From NCBI GenBank assembly GCA_044449445.1, contig JBIOIA010000025.1:1-20229 (forward strand): a stretch of 20,229 bases of DNA, in the 5' to 3' direction. The position numbers were made by a program, and so were the translations under genes. A model generated the notes under the pieces. The model saw nothing but the letters and a program-made list of their open reading frames with translations, was not told the origin of the DNA and ran no database searches. Source of the DNA: DASXPG01 sp044449445 (lineage in GTDB: Bacteria > Gemmatimonadota > Gemmatimonadetes > Gemmatimonadales > JACORV01). Shown here in pieces: positions 14,517 through 20,229 of this stretch (position 1 is its first letter; each line of letters begins with the position of its first letter).

Positions 14517-15827
14517 CTAGCGGCGCGCGACGTTGACACCCTCGATCACGATCGGCGGCACGTAGCGGGTTCCGTTGAGCCAGCGGCCCTCGCGCCCGAT
14601 CGCGATGATCCGCCGCAGCAGCTCGAACGCGTTCCCCGCAATCGCCGCGTCCTTCACCCGGCCCGTGATCTCGCCCTTGTCCACCCGCCAGGCGAGCGCG
14701 ACCGGGTGGCTGAACGAGCCGCTCGACACGTTGCCCTGTCCGACCCCGATCAGCTCGTCCACCACCAGCCCGTTCCCCACGTCCGCCAACAGCTGAGACT
14801 CGTCATGCTCGCCGGTCCGGAGGACCAGGTTCGAGAACTGGATACCCGGCTTGCCGAACGTGGACCGCGAACCGTGCCCGGTGCTGCGCGCCTTCGCGCG
14901 CGCGGCCGTCTCGAGGTCGTACACGAACGCCATCACCACACCGCGCTCGACCAGCGGCAGCCGCGCGGACGGCACGCCTTCATCGTCGGCCGCGCGCGAG
15001 GCGATGCGTCCCGCGGCCAGCGGGTCGTCGGTGAGCGAGAATCGCGCGTCGAACATGGTCTCGCCGATCTTCCCGCCGAGCGGCGAAATGCCCTGGAGCA
15101 CGCTCTTGCCGGAAAGCGCCTGCCGGACCGGCATCAGCACGGCCTCGAGTCCCTCCGGCGTGAAGAGCACGGGGAGGCGGCCTTCCGGCGGCTCCACGAT
15201 CCTCTCGCTCAGCTCGATCTTCCGGACGATCCGGCCCGCGAGGCGCTCCAGGTCGCTGGCCTCGGGCGGCCCGTTGGCCGCGAACGTGTCGTACGCCATG
15301 AGGACGTCGTCGCCCGAGACGCGGGTGACCTCCGCGCCGAGCGTCACCGCGCTCGCGCGCTGCTCGAACGCCTGTCCCGACGTGTTGGCGAATCGCGCGG
15401 TCTCGAGGTGACGCTCGACGCTGGCCGTGACCTGCCACCCGGGCCGCTGCAGCCGTTCGACGACGGCGCGGCCCAGGGCTGCGAGCCTGGCGACATCGAG
15501 GCCCTCGGCGCGGCCGTCGAACGTCTCGACGGAGGGCAGCTGTGATGCGGTGGGGAGCGCGAGCTCGAGCGCCTCGCCTTCGGCCGCCGACGCGAACGCG
15601 CGCCGGACGACGTCGTCGGGCCCGGTGAGATCGGTGGTTCCCGCGATACCGATGCGGCCGTTCGCGATCACCCGGAGATTGAGTCCGGCTTCCTGGCTGA
15701 GCGCGCTGCCCTTGAGGCGTCCGGCCTCGAAGGAGAGCGACAGGACGGTGGTGTCACGCAGCAGCGCGTCGGCCTGCGCGCCCTTGCGCCTGGCGAGACC
15801 CAAGACCTGGTCGAGCACGAGGGTCAC
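14517..15827 (-). CDS. tldE: TldE/PmbA family subunit of the TldD/TldE metalloprotease
   Basis: A 436-residue protein of the PmbA/TldE family. In E. coli, TldD and TldE form a heterodimer that threads unfolded peptides to a zinc site carried by TldD; it matures microcin B17 and degrades CcdA. Family features are RLKGSALSQEAGLNLRVIANGRIGIAGTTDL-type N-terminal strands, GKSVLQGISPLGGKIGETMFD, a central PSARLPLVERGVVMAFVYD segment, and GNVSSGSFSHPVALAWRVDKGEI near the C-terminus. It lacks an HExxxH motif, as expected for the non-catalytic subunit. The start is GTG 15827, overlapping the glycosylase stop as GTGA. The open frame runs upstream to about 16574, but those residues are arginine-rich shadow sequence antisense to nothing and overlap the glycosylase gene. 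Confidence 0.92.
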   Translation of the reverse strand: MTLVLDQVLGLARRKGAQADALLRDTTVLSLSFEAGRLKGSALSQEAGLNLRVIANGRIGIAGTTDLTGPDDVVRRAFASAAEGEALELALPTASQLPSVETFDGRAEGLDVARLAALGRAVVERLQRPGWQVTASVERHLETARFANTSGQAFEQRASAVTLGAEVTRVSGDDVLMAYDTFAANGPPEASDLERLAGRIVRKIELSERIVEPPEGRLPVLFTPEGLEAVLMPVRQALSGKSVLQGISPLGGKIGETMFDARFSLTDDPLAAGRIASRAADDEGVPSARLPLVERGVVMAFVYDLETAARAKARSTGHGSRSTFGKPGIQFSNLVLRTGEHDESQLLADVGNGLVVDELIGVGQGNVSSGSFSHPVALAWRVDKGEITGRVKDAAIAGNAFELLRRIIAIGREGRWLNGTRYVPPIVIEGVNVARR

Positions 15828-16471
15828 TTCCCCCGCTTGGGCAACGAAGTGCGCTGCTCCAGCGTCGGACCGTCGAGGCAGCGCCACATGTACCACGACC
15901 CGATCGTGGACCACGGCGACCACGGCGCGCCGATCTTCCGCACCCGCTTCGGCGTCGGCAGCGACCTGAGCCCGTAGGCCAGCTGCACGCCCTTGCGGAT
16001 CCCGAGGTCCAGCGACGGCAGCACGTCCGGCCGGCCGAGGCGGGACATCAGGAACATCTGCGCCGACCAGACGCCGATGCCTTTGACCGCTGTCAGCGCC
16101 TCGATGACCTGGTCGTCGGGGAGCTCGTGGATCCGGTCCAGCGGCAGCCGGCCGGTGTGGACGTGCCCCGCGAGGTCCCTGATGTAGCCGGCCTTCTGGC
16201 GCGACAGGCCGACCGAGCGCAGCCGCCGCAGGTGCATCGCGGCGACCGCCGCCGGCTCCGGCGCGTCGCTGTTCATCAGCTCGAGGAAGCGGCGGTGGAT
16301 CGTCGCCGCCGCCTTCCACGACAGTTGCTGGTACACGATGGCGCGCACCAGGTGATGGAAATGGCTGCCCTCGGTCCGGACGCCGAAGCGGCACGGGCCG
16401 ACGCGGCGGATGACCCGCGCCATCACGGGATCGGCGCGCTTCAGATGCTCGAGAGCCCGGCGGTGATTCAT
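15824..16471 (-). CDS. DNA-3-methyladenine glycosylase II (AlkA-type HhH-GPD)
   Basis: A 215-residue base-excision-repair enzyme of the HhH-GPD superfamily that removes alkylated purines. It is the short form without the N-terminal AlkA domain. Visible features are HHLVRAIVYQQLSWKAA at about 39-55, the helix-hairpin-helix VKGIGVWSAQMFLM at 129-142, and catalytic Asp155 in LPSLDLGIRKG, which aligns with E. coli AlkA Asp238. The C-terminal APWSPWSTIGSWYMWR is typical of this group. The ATG has no Shine-Dalgarno. A strong hairpin at 16525-16562 separates it from the upstream arginine-rich gene, so it probably has its own promoter. It is translationally coupled to tldE by GTGA. Confidence 0.92.
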   Translation of the reverse strand: MNHRRALEHLKRADPVMARVIRRVGPCRFGVRTEGSHFHHLVRAIVYQQLSWKAAATIHRRFLELMNSDAPEPAAVAAMHLRRLRSVGLSRQKAGYIRDLAGHVHTGRLPLDRIHELPDDQVIEALTAVKGIGVWSAQMFLMSRLGRPDVLPSLDLGIRKGVQLAYGLRSLPTPKRVRKIGAPWSPWSTIGSWYMWRCLDGPTLEQRTSLPKRGK

Positions 16472-16524
16472 GGGCGAAAGTTGCGCTGCGAAGGCTCGCG
16501 CGCGCCAGCACCCTGAACGAGACA

Positions 16525-16562
16525 GGCGCGGGGGCGCGGCATTGGTGCCGCAACCCCGCGCC
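16525..16562 (-). terminator. Strong two-part hairpin, probable terminator or attenuator
   Basis: GGCGCGGGG (16525-16533) pairs perfectly with CCCCGCGCC (16554-16562). After a small 2x2 internal loop, GCGGCA (16536-16541) pairs with TGCCGC (16546-16551) around a TTGG loop. The stem has 15 base pairs, nearly all G-C. On the minus strand it lies just past the stop of the arginine-rich peptide gene and before the glycosylase gene. It is not followed by a long U-tract, so termination could be partial. Confidence 0.65.
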
Positions 16563-16580
16563 CTCGTCAGCCACCCGCAG

Positions 16581-16838
16581 CTAGTAGCGGCGCGCGAACC
16601 GCTGGCGTGCCCAGTAGCCGGCCATCCGGCGCCGGGCGAAGCCGCGGTTGAACCGGCCTCGACGGGGCCGGCGATGGAAGCGGCGCCGCGGACCCGCGCG
16701 CATGCGGGCCGCTCGCCATCCGGGCGTCACCCACTGCGAGCGAACGGGCGCGGTTGCGGCAGGCTGTTGCGCGGCCAGTGGCGCCGCGCTCATGAGCCCG
16801 ATCGCCAGCAACGCCGCCCTGAAGATGGTCCGAGTCAT
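16581..16838 (-). CDS. Small exported arginine-rich peptide
   Basis: An 85-residue precursor with a clear signal peptide (MTRTIFRAALLAIGLMSAAP; likely cleavage after LAA at residue 23). The predicted 62-residue mature chain has 20 Arg (32%), no Lys, no Asp or Glu and several Trp/Tyr/Phe, so it is extremely basic. The start is firm: GGGGAGG (16849-16843 on the minus strand) lies four bases before the ATG; an in-frame ATG 14 codons earlier would add a basic extension ahead of the signal. I do not recognise a family. Such a chain could bind nucleic acid, LPS or another polyanion outside the membrane, or be an antimicrobial or stress peptide; these are inferences. It follows tldD by 102 bases and is followed by a strong hairpin. 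Confidence 0.72.
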   Translation of the reverse strand: MTRTIFRAALLAIGLMSAAPLAAQQPAATAPVRSQWVTPGWRAARMRAGPRRRFHRRPRRGRFNRGFARRRMAGYWARQRFARRY

Positions 16839-16940
16839 CGAGCCTCCCCGAGTGACCCAGGTTCGGGTCCTCACCCTCACAGACGCGCCGCGACGCGCGT
16901 CGTTAACCGGCGGGCGTCCTCGTGACCCGGATCACGGGCC
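16839..16940. other. tldD to arginine-rich peptide spacer
   Basis: A 102-base gap between two minus-strand genes. It contains CGTGA-CCCGGA-TCACG (16921-16936), a short hairpin just past the tldD stop, and a GC-rich imperfect repeat with GACGCG/CGCGTC arms (16883-16902). The peptide gene's ribosome site is at its left end. No convincing -35/-10 pair is seen, so read-through from tldD is possible. Confidence 0.4.
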
Positions 16941-18338
16941 TCAGTGCGCCATCTCGCCGCCCACGAGGAGCTCCTTGAAACGCACGTGCGGCGCGCCTTC
17001 GGTCACGGGGAGCGGGAACTGCCCGCCCTTGCCGCAGCCGCCGCCCATCTGGTTCCACTGGAAGTCGCCCGCCAGGGCGTCGATGGCCTGGAGCGATTGG
17101 AACAGGTTGCCCGCGAGCACGACGTCCTTCACCAGCTCGCACACCTCGCCGCCCCTGATCATGAAACCGTGCGCGGCGCTGAACGAGAAGTTCTCGAGGT
17201 AGGTCTGGCCGCCGATCGCATCCACGGCGTAGACCCCGAGCTTCACGCCCTTGACCAGGTCCTCCAGCGTTCCCTGCCCGCCCGCGATGTACGTGTTCGT
17301 CATCCGCACGATCGGCGCGTGACGGTAGCCGATCGCGCGCGCGTTTCCGGTCGGGCGCTCGCCCATCGCACCCGCGGTCTCGCGCGAATGCAGCCGGCCC
17401 ACGAGGATGCCCTTCTCGACGAGACGGGTGTTCTGCGTCTTCGTCCCCTCGTCATCATAGGGAAGCGTGCCGCGCAGGCCCGCCGCCGACCCGTCGTCTC
17501 CGATCGTCACGATGTCGCTGCCGAAACGGCGGCCGAGGGTCATCATCTCGCGCGCCTGCGGGTTCTCGTATACGAAGTCGGCCTCCGACAGGTGGCCGAA
17601 CGCCTCGTGCACGAACACGCCCGCGAGCCGCGGATCGAGGATGACCGGGTACGCACCACCCTTGACCGGCGCCGCGCCGAGCAGGTCGAGGGCGCGCCGC
17701 GCGGCCGCACTGAACATCGCGTCCTTCTCCTGGACGCTCTTCCAGCCCTTGCGCAGGCCTAACGATTCGAGCGAGCGCTCGATGCGCCCGTCCTGGCGCG
17801 CGGTCGCCTGAGCCGACAGCCCGATCTCGGGCCGCACCTCGTGGAGTGCGGCGCCCTCGCTGTTGGCGTACCACCACTCGGTGCGCTCGTCGTAGTACGA
17901 GGCGGAAGTGTCTGCGATTTTGTCCGACGCGGAGAGCATGAGGCCGTTGAGGTGCTCGAGGTAGCGGCGCTTCTCGGCGAGCGGCACGTCGGCGGGGTCG
18001 CCGTCCACCGGCATCACGACGTCCGCGGTGTTCGGCGCCGACTCGGCCAGCCGAATCGGCTCGTCCAGGACGACGGCGCGCGAGAGCTCCTCGGCCTCCA
18101 GCACCATGCGCGGCAGATCCTCGAGCGTGGTGAAGGAGGCCACCCCCCAACCCCGCCCCGCGAACAGGACGCGCACGTTGCCGCCCGCGTCCACGCTCTC
18201 GCCGGCGAGCTCGAGCCGGCGGCCGCGGAACACGACGCGCGTCGAGCGCGTCCTCTCGAACCGCACCTCGGCGTAGTCCGCCCGAGCGCCCGTGAGCGCC
18301 TCGGCGATGCGGTCACGGACGTTGCCGTTCAGGGCCAT
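16941..18338 (-). CDS. tldD: TldD metalloprotease catalytic subunit
   Basis: A 465-residue cytoplasmic zinc protease subunit of the PmbA/TldD family, partner of TldE. The catalytic motif HEAFGH is at 244-249 within VFVHEAFGHLSEADF, and the third metal ligand is Cys435 in GGGCGKGGQ, as in characterised TldD. Other family features are GESVDAGGNVRVLFAGRGWGVAS near 46-69, PYDDEGTKTQNTRLVEKG, and the GFMIRGGEVCELVKDVVLAGN segment. Length is close to E. coli TldD (481). It lies 19 bases after the phosphoribosyltransferase gene on the same strand and upstream of the arginine-rich peptide. Its partner tldE is about 1.1 kb further on, separated by two genes. Substrates are unknown in this lineage. Confidence 0.95.
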   Translation of the reverse strand: MALNGNVRDRIAEALTGARADYAEVRFERTRSTRVVFRGRRLELAGESVDAGGNVRVLFAGRGWGVASFTTLEDLPRMVLEAEELSRAVVLDEPIRLAESAPNTADVVMPVDGDPADVPLAEKRRYLEHLNGLMLSASDKIADTSASYYDERTEWWYANSEGAALHEVRPEIGLSAQATARQDGRIERSLESLGLRKGWKSVQEKDAMFSAAARRALDLLGAAPVKGGAYPVILDPRLAGVFVHEAFGHLSEADFVYENPQAREMMTLGRRFGSDIVTIGDDGSAAGLRGTLPYDDEGTKTQNTRLVEKGILVGRLHSRETAGAMGERPTGNARAIGYRHAPIVRMTNTYIAGGQGTLEDLVKGVKLGVYAVDAIGGQTYLENFSFSAAHGFMIRGGEVCELVKDVVLAGNLFQSLQAIDALAGDFQWNQMGGGCGKGGQFPLPVTEGAPHVRFKELLVGGEMAH

Positions 18339-18357
18339 GGCTCGTTCCCGGGTGGGA

Positions 18358-18885
18358 TCAGGCTTTGGGCCGGCCGGCCGCGCGCAGCGCCTGCTCGTAG
18401 TCGGGCCGCATCACGATCTCGCCCTCCTCGATGACGTCGCGGTCCCACGGCAGGATGATGAAGCTGGGGTTTTGGAGCGCGACGAAGTCGGGCTCGTAGC
18501 CGCCGGTGCGGATCGCGACGGCGGTCTTCACCGCCTTCGCGCCCTCTTCGCGCAGCGCCGAGAGCGCGAGCCGGATCGTGTCGCCGCTCTCGCACGTGCT
18601 GTCCACGAGCAGGACCTTGCGGCCCTTGGGGCTCTGGGTCGGGCGCGAGATCAGCGAGGGCGCCTCGCCTTCCTTCGAACGCTTGAGGGTGATGGACGCG
18701 AAATCGGTGCGCAGAATGCTGGCGATGACGGCGCCCGGAATCACACCGGCCCTCGCGATTCCCACCACCAGGTCGGGTTGCCACGTCTTCCACACCTTGA
18801 GCGCGAGGCCGCGGCACAGCTCGCCGAAGAACGGCCAGTCGACCTCCAGAACGCCTTTTGGTGCAGCGGCTCGTCGAGTGGCCAT
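18358..18885 (-). CDS. Phosphoribosyltransferase-family protein with atypical PRPP loop
   Basis: A 175-residue type I phosphoribosyltransferase-fold protein (PF00156), resembling xanthine/hypoxanthine-type PRTases. Features are PDLVVGIARAGVIPGAVIAS at 37-56, a flexible Lys-rich region with ITLKRSKEG, and the PRPP loop VLLVDSTCESGDT at 91-103. The usual loop carries two adjacent acidic residues and Thr-Gly (DDxxxTGxT). Here the second acidic residue is Ser and the Thr before Gly is Ser, so nucleotide chemistry may be altered. The C-terminal FIILPWDRD is typical of this group. It heads the minus-strand run with tldD and diverges from a TPR gene across 85 relatively AT-rich bases with promoter-like motifs. 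Confidence 0.87.
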   Translation of the reverse strand: MATRRAAAPKGVLEVDWPFFGELCRGLALKVWKTWQPDLVVGIARAGVIPGAVIASILRTDFASITLKRSKEGEAPSLISRPTQSPKGRKVLLVDSTCESGDTIRLALSALREEGAKAVKTAVAIRTGGYEPDFVALQNPSFIILPWDRDVIEEGEIVMRPDYEQALRAAGRPKA

Positions 18886-18970
18886 AGACCCGGTGATAGG
18901 TAACGAGTGTCATGCCTTTTCTCAAACTCAGTATTGTCAACCGCTTGCGACATCATTACTTTCGGGGTTC
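18886..18970. promoter_or_regulatory. Divergent promoter region with two back-to-back promoters
   Basis: Minus strand: TTGAGA (18925-18920), a 17-base spacer and TACCTA (18902-18897), ending 11 bases before the phosphoribosyltransferase ATG. Plus strand: TTGTCA (18934-18939), a 17-base spacer and TACTTT (18957-18962), ending eight bases before the TPR ATG. The second half of the region (18901-18970) is about 44% G+C. A minus-strand TTGACA (18940-18935) overlaps the plus -35 element. Neither gene has a good Shine-Dalgarno. Assigned from motifs and spacing only. Confidence 0.55.
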
Positions 18971-19435
18971 ATGGGTATCTTCCGGCGTATATTCGGTGGC
19001 GCTGACGACGGTCACAACCCACTGAAGCCGCACCGCCTGGATTACCTCAATGAGGCCCTCGCCCTCGAGCGGCAGGGGGACCTCGACGCCGCGATCGTCA
19101 GCTACCGTCTCGCCCTGCGCGATCGCCCCAACGATCCCAAGATCCTCCAGTACCTCGCGATCGCCGAGTCCCGGACCGGGAAGCTCGAGGACGCCGTGCG
19201 GCACTACCGGCGCGCGCTCGAGCTGGACCAGTTGCTGGCCGGGGCCCACTACGGCCTGGCGTTCCTGCTGCTGCGCCGTGGCGAGCACGCCGGCGCCGCC
19301 AAGCACCTGCGCGCGTTCCTGGAGAACCCGCCGCGCGGCCCCGAGGGCCAGCGGTGGATCGAGCACGCCGAGCTGGCGCTCCAGGGCATCGAAGGGTCGG
19401 CGCCACCGGCAGCGGCGGGGATGGAGGGCGCCTGA
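18971..19435 (+). CDS. Small TPR protein
   Basis: A 154-residue, probably cytoplasmic protein built of about three tetratricopeptide repeats at roughly 22-55, 56-89 and 90-123 (DYLNEALALERQGDLDAAIV, ILQYLAIAESRTGKLEDAVR and AHYGLAFLLLRRGEHAGAAK). A short basic, hydrophobic N-terminus (MGIFRRIFGG) may touch membrane but is not a signal peptide. TPRs mediate protein-protein contact; the partner is unknown. ATG 18971 was chosen because the frame upstream is antisense to the phosphoribosyltransferase gene and a promoter-like pair ends eight bases before it. Its stop overlaps the CTG start proposed for the lipoprotein (CTGA). Confidence 0.88.
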   Translation: MGIFRRIFGGADDGHNPLKPHRLDYLNEALALERQGDLDAAIVSYRLALRDRPNDPKILQYLAIAESRTGKLEDAVRHYRRALELDQLLAGAHYGLAFLLLRRGEHAGAAKHLRAFLENPPRGPEGQRWIEHAELALQGIEGSAPPAAAGMEGA

Positions 19436-19773
19436 CGTCTCGCCGCGCCGCGATCCTCGCGGCGTGCGTTGCTCTCCCACTGACGGCGTGCCAGGGTCTC
19501 ACCAGCGGTGTGAGCGTGCCCGTCGCCGTGCAGTTCGTGCAGCCTCCCGACTCGATGCACGTCGGCGACACCGTGGTGCTCCACGTTCGGGTCCTCAACC
19601 GGGCGGGCGACTCCATCCCCGGCGCGCCGATCGTGTTGTTCTCGCAGGACCCCGACACCATGAGCGTGGATTCGGCGCTGTTCGCGGTCGTGGCGAATAT
19701 CGTCGGGACCGGGCGAGTGGTGGCCAGAAGCGGCACGCTGCCGAGCGATCCCTTACCGATCCTGATCCACTAG
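19432..19773 (+). CDS. Ig-like lipoprotein, probable CTG start
   Basis: A 113-residue lipoprotein. With CTG 19432 as start, residues 1-20 read as a textbook lipoprotein signal: MTSRR, a hydrophobic AAILAACVALP core, and lipobox LTAC with Cys20. The mature part resembles one bacterial Ig-like domain (VQPPDSMHVGDTVVLHVRVL, GDSIPGAPIVLFSQDP, then GTGRVVARSGTLPSDPL). The only upstream in-frame ATG (19354) would place a long unrelated segment, shadow of the TPR gene, ahead of the signal. GGAGGG (19423-19428) sits three bases before CTG. The start overlaps the TPR stop as CTGA, the same arrangement as at 574. Function is unknown; probably anchored in the periplasm or outer membrane. Confidence 0.76.
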   Translation: MTSRRAAILAACVALPLTACQGLTSGVSVPVAVQFVQPPDSMHVGDTVVLHVRVLNRAGDSIPGAPIVLFSQDPDTMSVDSALFAVVANIVGTGRVVARSGTLPSDPLPILIH

Positions 19774-19819
19774 CCGTAGATTCTGCGGCCGTAGCGCTTC
19801 CACCGTTCGGGGGGCCGCC

Positions 19820-20229
19820 GTGTCCGCATCTGGAACTCTCACCAAGCTGTTCTTCGACGCCGTCGCCGAGCACGGGCATAAGAGCGCCGCGCTGCGCTAC
19901 AAGGCGGGCGGCCAGTGGCACGACATCAGCCACGCGGAGCTGGAGCGGCGCGTCCGGCATTTCGCGCTGGCCCTGAGGCGACTGGGCGTCAGGCGCGGCG
20001 ACCGCGTGGCGATCCTCTCGGAGAACCGGCCCGAGTGGGCGGTGGCGGATTTCGCGTGCCTGTGCATCGGCACGACCGACGTGCCGATCTACCCCACGCT
20101 GCCCTCGGGCCAGATCCGCTACATCCTGAACGACGCCGGAGCCGTGGTCACGCGGGCAACCGTGCCCCATAGCCCCGACGGGTTCCTCAAACTGGAGACC
20201 ACGCGCCAGCAGTTGGGGGTATCCGCAAG
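19820..20229 (+). CDS. Long-chain acyl-CoA synthetase (AMP-binding), 3'-truncated by window edge
   Basis: The first 136 residues of an AMP-dependent acyl-CoA synthetase, a FadD15-like enzyme activating fatty acids with ATP and CoA. N-terminal features fit the family: TLTKLFFDAVAEHGHKSA, QWHDISHAELERRVRHFALA, LGVRRGDRVAILSENRPEW, and TTDVPIYPTLPSGQIRYILNDAG. The AMP-binding signature lies beyond the window. It starts with GTG 19820 after a G-rich run (19809-19814). The last 25 or so residues, after GAVV, look unlike the family's usual continuation although the frame stays open. It begins 46 bases after the lipoprotein gene. Confidence 0.88.
   Translation, partial: MSASGTLTKLFFDAVAEHGHKSAALRYKAGGQWHDISHAELERRVRHFALALRRLGVRRGDRVAILSENRPEWAVADFACLCIGTTDVPIYPTLPSGQIRYILNDAGAVVTRATVPHSPDGFLKLETTRQQLGVSA

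Noticed and set aside
15828..16574. In-frame upstream extension of tldE
   Set aside because: It overlaps the glycosylase in another frame and is Arg/Pro-rich; TldE homology starts just after GTG 15827.
19774..19794. CCGTAG direct repeat before the acyl-CoA synthetase gene
   Set aside because: Only two 6-base copies; too short to separate from chance.

Overview
The window is 20.2 kb of chromosome-like, very GC-rich bacterial DNA, tightly packed with genes on both strands. I see no rRNA, tRNA, CRISPR array, transposase or clear prophage. The gene mix suggests Gemmatimonadota or a similar high-GC lineage: an M56/BlaI pair, an erythrin-VIT1 iron transporter, many TPR and small secreted proteins, TldD/TldE, and an RMDN-like TPR protein. 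That assignment is inference; there is no marker RNA to confirm it.

Left part (1-3500): the 3' portion of a NarL/LuxR-type response regulator is coupled to a DUF1353 protein that appears to start at CTG. A short AT-rich patch follows, then, on the minus strand, a blaI-blaR1-like pair. This pair has a recognisable BlaI-type operator inside its promoter, but the anti-repressor protease carries a non-penicillin-binding C-terminal domain.

Centre-left (3500-8800): a small secreted protein, an MbfA-like iron transporter with a ferritin-like head, a membrane-anchored diheme cytochrome c with a coupled 87-residue membrane protein, a convergent thymidine/pyrimidine phosphorylase, a periplasmic RMDN-like TPR protein and a YtxH-type small membrane protein.

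Centre-right (8800-14500): an APC amino-acid permease coupled to an ACMSD-like amidohydrolase, then a GAF-domain protein coupled to NAD-dependent DNA ligase LigA, then a V4R-like protein.

Right part (14500-20229): on the minus strand lie a phosphoribosyltransferase, TldD, a tiny arginine-rich exported peptide, an AlkA-type DNA glycosylase and TldE. On the plus strand lie a TPR protein, a CTG-started lipoprotein and the 5' end of a long-chain acyl-CoA synthetase.

Two themes recur. First, seven neighbouring gene pairs overlap by four bases as NTGA (ATGA, GTGA or CTGA), so translational coupling is pervasive, and two of these use CTG starts at an identical 12-base junction. Second, several genes lacking a Shine-Dalgarno sequence have a promoter -10-like hexamer about 8-11 bases before the start codon, which suggests leaderless transcripts. 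The most unusual single items are the 62-residue, 32% arginine exported peptide between tldD and alkA-tldE, the BlaR1-like protein with a non-canonical sensor, and the paired CTG starts. I did not find a clearly new defence or biosynthetic system.
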